This document shows, piece after piece, positions 40,359-49,484 of a DNA stretch of 64,000 nt. The notes under the pieces are model-generated. The model saw only the letters and a program-made list of their open reading frames with translations. It was not told the DNA's origin and ran no database searches. Positions within the stretch are counted from its first letter, which is position 1; each line of letters starts with the position of its first letter. This DNA comes from an uncultured Chlorobiaceae bacterium (GTDB taxonomy: Bacteria; Bacteroidota; Chlorobiia; Chlorobiales; Chlorobiaceae): assembly GCA_903994455.1 (NCBI GenBank), contig CAJEXI010000004.1, positions 62,001-126,000 of the forward strand, written 5' to 3'. A program made the position numbers and the translations under genes.

Positions 40359-41102
40359 ATGGAACTCTTTTATGCTTCGACGGAGAACATCGATCTCCAG
40401 GCGCAACGCCTTGTTCTTGATGGTGATGAGTTTCACCATCTTGTGCGGGTGCTGAGAAAAAAAGAGGGCGAGCGGATTTTTGTGACTGACGGTTGTGGCC
40501 TGTGCTGCGAGGTCAGCATTTTGGAGGTTGGTAAAACGTCACTGAAGGGGGAAATTCTCGGTCATACAAGCTTTGAATGTCCAAAAACTGGTGTGACGGT
40601 GGCTCTTTCTCTGCTGAAGGTGCCCCAACGGTTTGAGCTTTTTCTGGAAAAGGCCACCGAGCTTGGAGTATCGAGCATCATTCCCATGATGACATCAAGG
40701 ACTCTCTCTCAGGTGTCAGGTGAAAAAGTGCAGAACAAGCTCACCCGATGGCGGACGATTATGTTGTCAGCGGCGCGGCAGTCAAAACGGTATTACCTGC
40801 CACAGCTCAGTGAACCACTCTCTTTCAGAAAAGTTATTGCCCTTCCGGGTTATGATCTCAAGCTGATTCCTTATGAGGGCTCAGAGATGCCGCCAGAGGT
40901 GGAGTGTTGTGGAAAACAGTCGATTTTTCTGATTGGTGGTGAAGGTGGCTTTACTGCTGGTGAGGTACAGGAGGCTCAGAGCGCCGGGTTTCGTGCAATT
41001 TCGCTGGGAAGAACAATTCTCAGGGCTGAAACGGCCGGAATTTTTGCTGTGGCTTATGTTCGTTCCCAGCTTCTCAAAGCCGATAGCGCGGAGTGGTTTT
41101 AA
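40359..41102 (+). CDS. rsmE: 16S rRNA (uracil(1498)-N3)-methyltransferase RsmE
   Basis: RsmE methylates U1498 in the 30S decoding region. The 247-aa protein has an N-terminal PUA-like part (EFHHLVRVLRKKEGERIFV) and a SPOUT domain with FLIGGEGGFTAGEV and the knot segment ISLGRTILRAETAGIFA. All are diagnostic. It follows comF directly. Confidence 0.95.
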   Translation: MELFYASTENIDLQAQRLVLDGDEFHHLVRVLRKKEGERIFVTDGCGLCCEVSILEVGKTSLKGEILGHTSFECPKTGVTVALSLLKVPQRFELFLEKATELGVSSIIPMMTSRTLSQVSGEKVQNKLTRWRTIMLSAARQSKRYYLPQLSEPLSFRKVIALPGYDLKLIPYEGSEMPPEVECCGKQSIFLIGGEGGFTAGEVQEAQSAGFRAISLGRTILRAETAGIFAVAYVRSQLLKADSAEWF

Positions 41103-41129
41103 GTTGTTTTGGCTCATAAAAAAACAATC

Positions 41130-42212
41130 ATGAACAATATCAAAGCAAATCAGGTTATTCTTCTCCTCCTTCTCCTGTTTATTTCAGCCATTTTTATTGC
41201 CATGATTCGTTATTTTCTCATGGTTATTTTTCTTGCTGCTCTTTTTTCAGCGCTTGTCATGCCTGTTTTCAGCCGTTTTGAGCGCTGGTTCAAGGGAAGG
41301 AAAAGCCTGAGTGCGGCAATGACGATGCTCATCATGCTGCTCATCGTTGTTCTTCCCCTTTTAACACTTCTCGGGATTGTCGCAAAACAGGCCATCAGAA
41401 TAAGTCGTCTTGCCATGCCCTGGGTACAGCAGCAACTCCTTGAACCTGCGGCATTTGACCAACAGCTTCGTTCGCTCTCATTTTATCCCGAAATTGAACT
41501 GTACCGTGAGGAGATCCTGCAAAAAGCCGGAGAACTTGCCAGCATAACGGGCTCGATGCTTTTCAACACCATCTCCTCTGTGACCTACTCGGCCGTCAAT
41601 GACCTTTTTCTGATCTTTACCTTTCTCTACACCATGTTCTTTTTTTTAAGGGATGGAAGGATGTTGTTGGCAAAGATGCTCACCTGGTTGCCGCTGACGA
41701 ACAGAGATCAGAACCGGCTGCTTGACAAGTTTCTTTCGGTGACGAGGGCGACGATCAAAGGGAATATGGTGGTGGGAATTGTGCAGGGTACTCTTGCTGG
41801 CCTTGCGCTGCATCTTGCCGGGATTGACAGTGCCCTTTTTTGGGGGACCCTCATGTCGCTGGTTTCGGTTGTCCCTGTCCTTGGGCCTCCGATTGTCTGG
41901 ATACCGGCGGTCATCTATCTTGCTGCGACCGGGCAGTATCCCCAGGCCATCGGGGTTCTGCTCTTTTGCAGTATTGTGGTTGGTCATGTCGACAATATTC
42001 TTCGTCCCATCCTGATTGGTCGCGATACTCAAATGCACGAGCTTCTGATTTTTTTTGGCACACTTGGAGGTATCGGGATGTTTGGGCTTTTCGGCTTTAT
42101 TGTTGGCCCCATTGTTGCCGCTCTTTTTATGACAGTATGGGAGATGTACGGGGAGAGTTTCAGCGAGTACCTTGCAGAGATCAAAAGCGACAAGCCATCC
42201 AGTCGAGGGTGA
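41130..42212 (+). CDS. AI-2E family transporter (PerM/YdiK-like permease)
   Basis: The 360-aa membrane protein has two N-terminal hydrophobic helices followed by a ~90-residue loop, then further helices. The family core is visible in GIVQGTLAGLALHLAGIDSA and in the C-terminal HVDNILRPILIG and FFGTLGGIGMFGLFGFIVGP. Members export autoinducer-2 or act as Na+/H+ antiporters; the substrate here is unknown. ATG 41130 is preferred to a TTG at 41109. A bidirectional terminator follows. Confidence 0.85.
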   Translation: MNNIKANQVILLLLLLFISAIFIAMIRYFLMVIFLAALFSALVMPVFSRFERWFKGRKSLSAAMTMLIMLLIVVLPLLTLLGIVAKQAIRISRLAMPWVQQQLLEPAAFDQQLRSLSFYPEIELYREEILQKAGELASITGSMLFNTISSVTYSAVNDLFLIFTFLYTMFFFLRDGRMLLAKMLTWLPLTNRDQNRLLDKFLSVTRATIKGNMVVGIVQGTLAGLALHLAGIDSALFWGTLMSLVSVVPVLGPPIVWIPAVIYLAATGQYPQAIGVLLFCSIVVGHVDNILRPILIGRDTQMHELLIFFGTLGGIGMFGLFGFIVGPIVAALFMTVWEMYGESFSEYLAEIKSDKPSSRG

Positions 42213-42222
42213 TTTCGACAAC

Positions 42223-42250
42223 AAAAAAAGCGACTTTGTAGCCGCTTTTT
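42223..42250. terminator. Bidirectional terminator between permease and ndk genes
   Basis: The A-run plus AAAAAGCG (42225-42232) pairs with CGCTTTTT (42243-42250), with a further C-G pair inside, around a short loop. Each strand therefore sees a hairpin followed by a T-run. It serves the plus-strand permease and the minus-strand ndk, which converge here. Confidence 0.75.
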
Positions 42251-42272
42251 AATGTTGTATGTCAAAGGAATA

Positions 42273-42695
42273 TCAGTTTCCTCTGACAACCTCTTCAGTT
42301 GAAAAGAAAAAGGCTGCTTCGATTGCTGCATTGTCGACAGAATCAGATCCGTGGACGATGTTTTCACCCTTGCTGTCGGCATAGAGCTTGCGAACAGTGC
42401 CTTCATCTGCCTGGGCAGGATCGGTGGCACCAATGACAGTGCGGAAGTCGGCAACGGCATTATCCTTCTCAAGAATCATTGGGACACAAGGACCGGAAGA
42501 CATAAACTCAACCAGCTCGCCATAAAAAGGGCGCTCGCGGTGCACGGCATAAAATTCTCCGGCAGTCTCGGTGGTGAGCCTGATTTTTTTCATGGCCACA
42601 ACGCGGAAGCCGGCACGTTCGATGTGGTTAATGACAGCGCCGACAAGATTCTTGCGGACGCAATCGGGTTTCAGGATGGTCAGTGTTCTTTCCAT
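42273..42695 (-). CDS. ndk: Nucleoside diphosphate kinase
   Basis: Ndk balances nucleoside triphosphate pools through a phosphohistidine intermediate. The 140-aa protein begins [19 protein letters not shown] and has the catalytic histidine H115 in [14 protein letters not shown] 42695 gives the normal size. A longer frame up to 42863 has no family likeness and overlaps the antitoxin remnant. It ends near a bidirectional terminator. Confidence 0.97.
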   Translation of the reverse strand: MERTLTILKPDCVRKNLVGAVINHIERAGFRVVAMKKIRLTTETAGEFYAVHRERPFYGELVEFMSSGPCVPMILEKDNAVADFRTVIGATDPAQADEGTVRKLYADSKGENIVHGSDSVDNAAIEAAFFFSTEEVVRGN

Positions 42696-42859
42696 GGTGG
42701 TGGATACAATGTTATTCGTTACAGAAGAAAACGTTCGAGCGGAAGATACAGAAATGTGCCGGAATATTGAAACTCTCGCGGCCTTTGATTTCGCTGTGCG
42801 GCCATACAACTGGCTTGTCTTTTGCACCAGTTTTTTATCCGTTGGTCGTCTGGATGTTT

Positions 42860-43204
42860 TCAAGGATTCCTGGCAGATTCGAGTACTTTAGAGATAGTCA
42901 TGAGCGGTAAAAGAGGTGAAAGCGGAGCGCCGAGAAGCGGCACCGCTCCGAATCTGGCCATAAGTTTTGCATTTGGGGGAGGTGGTTCTTCAAGCATATT
43001 CAGGAGAAGCAAGCTGTCCCGCTCCGAAAGTTCTATTCGTTCATGCTGCTCAATTACCCGTCGGGCCGCTGAAACAGCGGTACGAGTGACGAACTCGGTC
43101 ACAGGCGTATTCTGTAATGCCGAAGCTCGCATCAGAAGCGATTATTCTTCGGAAGCAACGCGTAGCGACAGTCGCTGATTAGTTTTTACCGGAATCTGTG
43201 GAAC
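42860..43204 (-). pseudogene. DUF1778 (TacA-type) antitoxin gene, inactivated
   Basis: Reading from 43204 downward, codons spell ...VKTNQRLSLRVASEE, then TAA (plus-strand TTA 43142-43144), then SLLMRASALQ...EFVTRTAVSAARRVIEQHERI. The whole is a DUF1778 ribbon-helix-helix antitoxin with an in-frame stop where the family usually has Lys. An AAGGAG site (43214-43219) precedes it but no ATG or GTG follows at the right distance. The last ~35 residues after ARFGAV do not look like the family. No GNAT toxin gene follows. The locus is a dead toxin-antitoxin remnant. Confidence 0.75.
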
Positions 43205-43365
43205 AGCAGTAATCTCCTTTTGTATCCGTTGAATGTTATGCGTTAAGATAAGGCGTTATCCATCAGGCACAACATTTCAAAACGGACAAATCTGCACCTG
43301 CCATTTACCCTGTGCCACCCCTGGTTTTTGTCACCCCTCTCAGTGTGGCAGAAAAGGTACTGTGG

Positions 43366-43812
43366 TTATGCAGCGTCAATCCTCGCCAGCAGATCCTTCA
43401 TGGGCTGATAGAGTATCGGCAGAAAGTCGCTGTAGGCCAGCAGTACCATGCCTGCTTCGTCAACCAGCACATAAGCGCGTTGCGACATACCCAAAAAACC
43501 GAGAGCATCGTAGGCTTTCGCGACGTTTTTTTCGGTGTCGCTCAAGAGGGTGAAGGGGAGCTGATTGCGCTCGGCAAAGCTTTTGTGCGAGGCGACACTG
43601 TCGGAGCTTATGCCAAGCACCGCAATCCCGCGTTTCGTGAACTCCCGAACATTGTTCCGGTAGTCGCACAATTGGGCGGTGCAGACCGGTGTGTCGTCTC
43701 CTGGATAAAAGATGATCAGCACTTTCTTGCCGGTGAAGTCGGAGAGAGAGACCTGTTTGCCATCGCTATCAGAGAGGGTAAATGCCGGTGCTTTTGTTTT
43801 TTCTGTTATCAT
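43366..43812 (-). CDS. Peroxiredoxin (AhpC/TSA, Bcp-like)
   Basis: The 148-aa thioredoxin-fold peroxidase detoxifies peroxides. It has the peroxidatic cysteine C44 in YPGDDTPVCTAQLCDYR, with C49 five residues on as the Bcp-type resolving cysteine, and the GISSDSVASHKSF segment. Such enzymes protect strict anaerobes such as green sulfur bacteria from oxygen exposure. It stands alone between the antitoxin remnant and the lipoprotein remnant. Confidence 0.9.
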   Translation of the reverse strand: MITEKTKAPAFTLSDSDGKQVSLSDFTGKKVLIIFYPGDDTPVCTAQLCDYRNNVREFTKRGIAVLGISSDSVASHKSFAERNQLPFTLLSDTEKNVAKAYDALGFLGMSQRAYVLVDEAGMVLLAYSDFLPILYQPMKDLLARIDAA

Positions 43813-43906
43813 GGTGCTCGCTGTTTTAATGTTAACCCCAGAGTTCCTTTCTATTACCTCTCAACATACTACTAAATTTTTGAAAAGGGGCTGGAGGTTG
43901 CCCGTA

Positions 43907-44148
43907 ATGAACCTTCATTTCTGGCTGGTTCCGTCAAGAGTGGTGCTTTTTGCTCTTTTTCTGCTTTTTTCAGGGTGTCGTGCAGGCGAGAAAATTGGTA
44001 CTCTTGACTTGAAGCGCTTCGTCAGCAGATTGGTAAAGAGATGGAGAATACGATTTCTGGTTCGGATGCCTTGTTTGTTCCTGGCAATAATTCTACTGCC
44101 GGAAGTGATGCGTGGAGGGCGATCTCCTCTTACGGAATTAAATTGTAA
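43907..44148 (+). pseudogene. Small lipoprotein gene with probable frameshift
   Basis: The ATG at 43907 follows a good GGAGG (43893-43897) and begins a lipoprotein signal peptide (FALFLLFSGC). After GEKIGTLD, near 44003-44010, the opening frame becomes Arg-rich and unlikely. The alternative frame from 44008 to TAA 44146-44148 gives 46 sensible residues (LEALRQQIGKEMENTISGSD and on). One frame change would join them into an ~80-aa lipoprotein. It could be a real mutation or a base-calling error. Family not recognised. Confidence 0.5.
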
Positions 44149-44464
44149 AAAATAACAAGACAAAAAAAGTCCATTTTAGGGAATTAATTGTGGGGTTTAT
44201 TCATTTCTTAATGCATATTCGTACTGCCTGCTTCTGCAATTGTTGTGATGAGCATGGATGTGAGCTCCTTGGAAAGAAGGTTTTTGTGGGCTGATGCAAC
44301 TCCTAAGGGGTAGTTTTTCTTGGTGTTGATGCATTCAGCGCTTTGAGGAGGGGATGAATTCAGGCATTTTTTTTGAAAGTAGTCGTTGTGATAAAGAAAG
44401 TTAATTGGCTATTATTCGTTTTTTAATAAGGCTTTGAGCCGTAAACAGGAATTTTCAGAGTATT
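44149..44464. other. Intergenic region upstream of nifS
   Basis: No gene is seen in these 316 bases. The right end holds a good promoter candidate (separate entry). No long repeat, hairpin or RNA motif was recognised in the rest. Confidence 0.4.
44386..44415 (+). promoter_or_regulatory. Putative sigma-70-type promoter for nifS-nifU
   Basis: TTGTGA (44386-44391) and TATTAT (44410-44415) are 18 bp apart. The predicted start of transcription would be about 44422, roughly 43 bp before the nifS ATG. This is the best-formed promoter seen by eye in the window; it is unsupported by any experiment. Confidence 0.4.
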
Positions 44465-45667
44465 ATGGCAGACATGAAGGTTTATTTTGATCACAATGCC
44501 ACCACACCGCTGCATCCAGAGGTGAAAAAAGAGATGATTGCTGCGATGGAGATGTTTGGTAATCCCTCCAGCATGCATGCCTATGGGCGTGAAGCAAGGG
44601 CAAATGTTGAGGATGCGCGCCGGAAAGTTGCTGATTTTATTGGGGCGCAAGAGAATGAAATTATCTTTGTCGGAAGCGGATCGGAAGCGAACAATACGGT
44701 ACTTTCGCTCTTTGTCTGCTCTTCGAGTCAATGTATTCCCGGTTACAGGCGAAGCACCATTATAACCACGAAAATCGAACATCCCTGTGTGCTTGAGACC
44801 TCCGAGTGTCTTGCTCATCAGGGTGCAAGGGTAAAATACCTTAATGTTGACCGATACGGTAAAATTGATCTTGATCAGCTTGCCGGTATGCTTGGCGATG
44901 ATGTCGGTCTTGTTTCGGTCATGATGGCCAACAATGAGATCGGTACCTTGCAGGATATTGAAGCCATTACAAAAATGGTGCATGCGTGTGGTGCCTTTAT
45001 GCACACTGATGCGGTGCAGGCAGTCGGTAAGGTGCCCGTTGATGTTCGAAAGCTTGGTGTCGATTTTCTTACTATTTCTGCTCATAAAATATACGGTCCG
45101 AAAGGGATTGGAGCGCTTTTTGTAAAACACGGAACTCCCTATTGCCCGTTAATCAGGGGGGGGCATCAGGAGCGTGGACGGCGTGCCGGAACTGAAAATA
45201 CTCTTGGTATTCTCGGTATGGGAACAGCGGTCGAAATGCGAAGGATCGAAATGCCGGAAGAGGAAGAGCGGTTGCTTTTCCTGAAGCAGCACTTGAAAAA
45301 AGGGATTGAGGAGAGTATTGATGATATCTCTGTTAACGGGCACCCAACCGACGGGCTTGCCAGTACGCTCAACGTCTCCTTTACGGGAGTTGAAGGCGAG
45401 GCTATCCTGCTCTATCTTGACCTTGAAGGCATTGCGGTTTCAACAGGATCGGCCTGTGCTTCTGGTTCTCTTGATCCTTCGCATGTTCTTCTTGCAACGG
45501 GTGTCGATGCAGAGCTGGCTCATGGATCAATCAGGTTCAGCATGGGACGCGAAACTTCAATGCAGGAGGTGGATTACCTGCTCAACGTTTTACCACCAAT
45601 AATTAAACGAATCAGAAACATGTCAACGGCTTATATCAAAGGAGGATTGCATGCTGCAAGCAGGTGA
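44465..45667 (+). CDS. nifS: Cysteine desulfurase NifS
   Basis: NifS uses pyridoxal phosphate to take sulfur from cysteine for Fe-S cluster assembly. The 400-aa protein has YFDHNATTPLHP at the N-terminus, GSEANNT, the PLP lysine in TISAHKIYGPKG, and the active-site cysteine loop STGSACASGS. The 3' end overlaps nifU by 17 bp, showing translational coupling. The pair supplies Fe-S clusters needed by nitrogenase and by the abundant Fe-S enzymes of pigment synthesis. Confidence 0.94.
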   Translation: MADMKVYFDHNATTPLHPEVKKEMIAAMEMFGNPSSMHAYGREARANVEDARRKVADFIGAQENEIIFVGSGSEANNTVLSLFVCSSSQCIPGYRRSTIITTKIEHPCVLETSECLAHQGARVKYLNVDRYGKIDLDQLAGMLGDDVGLVSVMMANNEIGTLQDIEAITKMVHACGAFMHTDAVQAVGKVPVDVRKLGVDFLTISAHKIYGPKGIGALFVKHGTPYCPLIRGGHQERGRRAGTENTLGILGMGTAVEMRRIEMPEEEERLLFLKQHLKKGIEESIDDISVNGHPTDGLASTLNVSFTGVEGEAILLYLDLEGIAVSTGSACASGSLDPSHVLLATGVDAELAHGSIRFSMGRETSMQEVDYLLNVLPPIIKRIRNMSTAYIKGGLHAASR

Positions 45668-46262
45668 ATGGGCATATAGCGAAACACTGAAGGAACATTT
45701 CATGAACCCGAAGAATATTCTGCAAGGTGAGAATACCGATGATTTTGATGGTGTCGGCATGGAGGGCAATCTGCAGTGCGGCGACCAGATGATGGTGGTC
45801 ATCAAGGTGGACAAGGAGAAAGATACCATTACCGATTGTCAGTGGAAGACTTACGGTTGTGCCAGCGCGATTGCCAGCACGTCGGTTCTTTCAGAAATGG
45901 TCAAGGGCAGGACGCTTGATGATGCGTTTCATATCTCTCCCAAAGAGGTTGCCCTGGAGCTCGGCGGGCTGCCGGATCACAAGATTCACTGTTCTGTGCT
46001 TGGCGACAAGGCATTGCGAGCTGCCATCAACAATTATTATACCCGCAATGGCCAGGAGGAGAAGGTCAAGCAGGAGCAGGCCAGGGTGATCTGCCAGTGC
46101 ATGAACATTACTGACCATGACATTGAGGATGCTGTGCTTGAAGGGGCGCGCACTTACTTTGAACTTCAGGAGCGCACCAAGTGTGGCACCGTCTGTGGCC
46201 AGTGCAAGGATGAAACTGAGGTTTTGCTCGAAAAATTCAAGCACATCCATTTTGGCGCATGA
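45651..46262 (+). CDS. nifU: NifU-like Fe-S scaffold (IscU + BFD domains)
   Basis: NifU builds Fe-S clusters with sulfur from NifS. The 203-aa protein has the IscU-type domain with cysteines C43, C70 and C114. A BFD-like [2Fe-2S] domain follows with C148, C150, C182 and C185 (VICQCMNI...KCGTVCGQC). The C-terminal Nfu domain of full-length NifU (~300 aa) is missing. It overlaps nifS, and its stop nearly touches the miaB start. Confidence 0.92.
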   Translation: MLQAGEWAYSETLKEHFMNPKNILQGENTDDFDGVGMEGNLQCGDQMMVVIKVDKEKDTITDCQWKTYGCASAIASTSVLSEMVKGRTLDDAFHISPKEVALELGGLPDHKIHCSVLGDKALRAAINNYYTRNGQEEKVKQEQARVICQCMNITDHDIEDAVLEGARTYFELQERTKCGTVCGQCKDETEVLLEKFKHIHFGA

Positions 46263-46263
46263 G

Positions 46264-47607
46264 ATGATGGTCGCAGAGAGAGGGAACACCTTTTTTATTC
46301 ATACGTTCGGTTGCCAGATGAATCAGGCTGATTCTGGCATTATTGCAGCCATTCTCCAGGCGGAGGGCTATGTTCAGGCAGCACAGGAGCAGGATGCGGG
46401 GATTGTTCTGCTGAACACCTGTGCTGTGCGGGAAAATGCCGTCGATCGTATTGAACACTTCCTGCAGCGCCTTTACGGGCAGAAAAAGAGAGATAAAAAG
46501 CTTCTTGTCGGTGTGGCGGGATGTATTCCGCAATACCGGCGTGAAGAGATGTTTTTACGCTATCCGGCCATTGATTTTCTTGCAGGGCCGGATACCTATC
46601 GAACTATTCCATCACTGGTAGAGCAGGTTCGAAACGGTGGAAAGCTTGCTTCACTGGAGTTCAACTCTTCCGAAACCTACGAAGGTGTTGAGCCTGTCCG
46701 GCAGGGTGCAATCAGCGCCTTTGTTCCCGTCATGCGGGGCTGCAACAACAGGTGTGCCTATTGTGTTGTGCCGTTTACGCGCGGTCAGGAACGCAGCCAG
46801 CCATTCAGATCGGTTATCCACGAAGTCCGCAAACTTGTTGCTTCCGGTTATCGGGAGATGACTTTGCTCGGTCAGAATGTCAATTCCTGGTGTGATGCTG
46901 ACGAAGGGTATCACTTTGCCGATTTGCTTGATGCCGTCAGTCGAGAGGCACCACTTGCACGCATCAGGTTTACCACATCGCACCCAAAAGACATCTCAGA
47001 ATCGCTTGTGCAAGCCATTGCGTCTCGTCCGAACATCTGCAACGCTCTTCATTTACCGGTACAGTCAGGTTCATCGAGAATGCTTGAGCGCATGAATCGT
47101 GGCCATACCATTGAAGAGTACAGGGAAAAAATAGCAATGATTCGTTCGGTTATTCCTGATGTCGCACTTTCAACTGATATTATTGCCGGATTCTGTGGCG
47201 AGCAGGAGGAGGATCACCAGGCTTCGCTTGATCTTCTTGCCGATATCCGGTTTGATTCAGCCTACATGTTTTTTTATTCAACCAGACCGGGAACTCTTGC
47301 TGCAAAAACGTTTGAGGATGATGTTCCCGAACCAGTCAAAAAACGGCGTTTGCAGGAGATTATTGATCTTCAGAACCGCATTTCAGGCGAACTGTTCCAT
47401 GACGCGATTGGCACTGTTGTCGAAGTGTTGGCTGAATCTGAAAGTCGGCGTTCGTCGGAGCAGCTTATGGGGCGGACGGCAGGCAACCGGGCGGTGGTCT
47501 TCGATCGTGAAAACAATCAGCCGGGCGATTTGCTGAACGTGGCCATCACCGGCGCCACATCAGCAACCTTGACTGGCAGGCCGGAACATATAAATTTTTT
47601 ATCTTGA
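46264..47607 (+). CDS. miaB: tRNA-2-methylthio-N6-dimethylallyladenosine synthase MiaB
   Basis: MiaB adds a methylthio group to A37 of tRNAs. The 447-aa protein has the N-terminal UPF0004 domain ([14 protein letters not shown], with C in NTCAVRENA and GVAGCIPQ). The radical SAM motif is [20 protein letters not shown], and a C-terminal TRAM domain ends in LTGRPE. ATG 46264 (or the adjacent 46267) starts directly after the nifU stop. A longer upstream frame runs inside nifU and is rejected. The two Fe-S clusters link it with nifS-nifU. Confidence 0.95.
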   Translation: MMVAERGNTFFIHTFGCQMNQADSGIIAAILQAEGYVQAAQEQDAGIVLLNTCAVRENAVDRIEHFLQRLYGQKKRDKKLLVGVAGCIPQYRREEMFLRYPAIDFLAGPDTYRTIPSLVEQVRNGGKLASLEFNSSETYEGVEPVRQGAISAFVPVMRGCNNRCAYCVVPFTRGQERSQPFRSVIHEVRKLVASGYREMTLLGQNVNSWCDADEGYHFADLLDAVSREAPLARIRFTTSHPKDISESLVQAIASRPNICNALHLPVQSGSSRMLERMNRGHTIEEYREKIAMIRSVIPDVALSTDIIAGFCGEQEEDHQASLDLLADIRFDSAYMFFYSTRPGTLAAKTFEDDVPEPVKKRRLQEIIDLQNRISGELFHDAIGTVVEVLAESESRRSSEQLMGRTAGNRAVVFDRENNQPGDLLNVAITGATSATLTGRPEHINFLS

Positions 47608-47686
47608 GCGGGATTTGTAAATTGGCGTTCTGAGACACCTGAATCATTTAACCTGCCTTTTATTAGGCGTCGGAGAGAAGTGACGT

Positions 47687-48694
47687 ATGCCAGTTCCCGC
47701 AAAACTTGGGTTGGTTGATAAAATAAGAGCACATCTGGAGCTGCTTGATCCTGTGACCTGGATCAGCGTCTCTCCCTGTCTGGCGGCGGGTGTCATGTCA
47801 TCGGGTGCGATGAAGGGCACCCTTCACGACTATCTTCTTCTACTTGCAATTTTTTTGATGTTCGGGCCTCTCGGCACCGGCTTCAGCCAGTCCGTCAATG
47901 ACTGCTTTGATCTTGAACTTGACCGGGTCAATGAGCCATCCCGTCCGATTCCGTCTGGCCGTCTGAGTGAAAAAGAGGGATTATGGAACAGCATCATTGT
48001 CCTGTTACTTGCCATCGGCACAGGAGTGTTCTTTTGTCTCCATATTGGTGGAGTGAGGGGTATGGTCATACTGATCTCAATATTGGTGGCTCTTTTTGTG
48101 GCCTATATCTATTCAGCCCCACCGCTCAAACTGAAAAAAAACATCTTTGCTTCAGCCCCTGCGGTAGGCTTTTCTTATGGTTTGGCCCCTTTTTTGTCGG
48201 CAAATGCGCTGTTTGCTGATATCCGTCCAGAGGCGATATGGCTTGCCAGCCTCAACTTTTTCATGGCTGTTGCCTTGATTATTCTTAATGACTTCAAATC
48301 GGCTGAAGGCGACAAGGAGGGGGGACTGAAATCCTTGACCGTCATGATCGGTGCCAGAAATACTTTTCTGGTTTCATTTATGATTATTGACACTGTTTTT
48401 GCTGTACTTGCTTACCTTTCATTCAGTTGGGGTTTTACTATTCCAGCAGTTTTTGTCCTGATTGGCCTTGTTTTGAATATGGCGCTTCAGGTGCAGCTTT
48501 TGCGAGATCCCAAAGGCGGAATTTCCTTCATGAAGGGGGCGGTTGAGGATGGTTTTGGTAATGCGATAGGGAAAAGCGATGTACAGGAACACAATACATT
48601 TCTGAGATTTCAGGTTGCGAACAATTTTTTGTTTTTAATCAACAACCTGCTTGTTGCGGGTATGGTTGGTATGAAATACATTCAGGGGCTCTGA
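47687..48694 (+). CDS. bchK: Bacteriochlorophyll c synthase / chlorophyll synthase family (UbiA)
   Basis: These UbiA-type enzymes attach a polyprenyl tail to chlorophyllides. The 335-aa membrane protein has the Mg-diphosphate motifs NDCFDLELDRVNEPSRP and LNDFKSAEGDKEGG, characteristic of the chlorophyll synthase branch rather than ubiquinone or menaquinone enzymes. Green sulfur bacteria have BchG (for bacteriochlorophyll a) and BchK (for c/d/e). BchK is preferred because the following isoprenol kinase and cruC-like genes recall the order recalled for Chlorobaculum tepidum around its bchK. BchG remains possible. Confidence 0.8.
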   Translation: MPVPAKLGLVDKIRAHLELLDPVTWISVSPCLAAGVMSSGAMKGTLHDYLLLLAIFLMFGPLGTGFSQSVNDCFDLELDRVNEPSRPIPSGRLSEKEGLWNSIIVLLLAIGTGVFFCLHIGGVRGMVILISILVALFVAYIYSAPPLKLKKNIFASAPAVGFSYGLAPFLSANALFADIRPEAIWLASLNFFMAVALIILNDFKSAEGDKEGGLKSLTVMIGARNTFLVSFMIIDTVFAVLAYLSFSWGFTIPAVFVLIGLVLNMALQVQLLRDPKGGISFMKGAVEDGFGNAIGKSDVQEHNTFLRFQVANNFLFLINNLLVAGMVGMKYIQGL

Positions 48695-48749
48695 TTTTCA
48701 AATAACTCCCCTCATAACCGGGGTGTAAATCCTAAATCATCGGTATACT

Positions 48750-49463
48750 ATGGATACTCTTCAGACAACATTTTTTTCGCTTCCAGTGGTGTGGCATAAT
48801 GCACTGATTACTCTTCTTACTTTTGTGTATGTTTTCAGTGTGCCTCCTCTGATGGATTATCTGGTTACCAATCACTCGCTTCCAAGGGATATCAGCCGCA
48901 AAATCACTCATATCTGTGCCGGCTCTTCCATTATTTTTCTTCCGCTTTTTATCGATGGTGGCTGGTCACAGTATCTCAACATTACCGTTTTTGCTGTCTG
49001 GACAGTTCTGCTCATACAGAAAGGGCTTTTTGCTGCCGATGATGACCAGGCCGTGAAAACCATGACTCGTACCGGTGACAAACGTGAATTGCTCAAAGGG
49101 ACGCTCTATTTTGTTCTTGTCGCCATGATCTGTGGCACCATCTACTACAAACAGCCAGCAGGCGTTTTGGCGATGGCAATGCTTGGCTGGGGTGATGGTC
49201 TGGCACCAATCATCGGTACTCGCTATGGAAAAATGAAATACTACGTGCTCAGCGACAAAAGTGTTGAAGGGAGTCTTGCCTTTCTTGCAGGAAGCCTTGC
49301 CGCCGGGCTCTTTTTTTCTTATCTCATTGTTCCAGAATCATTTAATGTTGGAAAAATCGTCATTATTGCGCTGATTGCTACCGTTGTGGAAGGAGTGAGT
49401 CCCAAGGAGGTTGATAACCTGACGATTCCTCTTGCTGTCATTGCCGCTTCCCGTTTTTTGTGA
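48750..49463 (+). CDS. Phytol/farnesol kinase-like membrane protein
   Basis: The 237-aa protein has about six hydrophobic segments and the signatures of the dolichol/phytol kinase (VTE5-like) family: SRKITHICAGSSIIF, LGWGDGLAPIIGTRYGKMK and KSVEGSLAFLAG. Such enzymes phosphorylate isoprenoid alcohols with CTP; older annotations call them phosphatidate cytidylyltransferases. It lies 55 bp after bchK, whose substrate in green sulfur bacteria is farnesyl diphosphate, so tail salvage is the likely function (inference). Confidence 0.75.
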   Translation: MDTLQTTFFSLPVVWHNALITLLTFVYVFSVPPLMDYLVTNHSLPRDISRKITHICAGSSIIFLPLFIDGGWSQYLNITVFAVWTVLLIQKGLFAADDDQAVKTMTRTGDKRELLKGTLYFVLVAMICGTIYYKQPAGVLAMAMLGWGDGLAPIIGTRYGKMKYYVLSDKSVEGSLAFLAGSLAAGLFFSYLIVPESFNVGKIVIIALIATVVEGVSPKEVDNLTIPLAVIAASRFL

Positions 49464-49484
49464 GATGAACTAACGAGGGGGGAG

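Noticed and set aside
47687..48694. Naming this UbiA protein BchG or MenA
   Set aside because: MenA lacks the NDxxDxxxDxxNEPxRP chlorophyll synthase motif. BchG remains possible, but the isoprenol kinase and cruC-like neighbours favour BchK.
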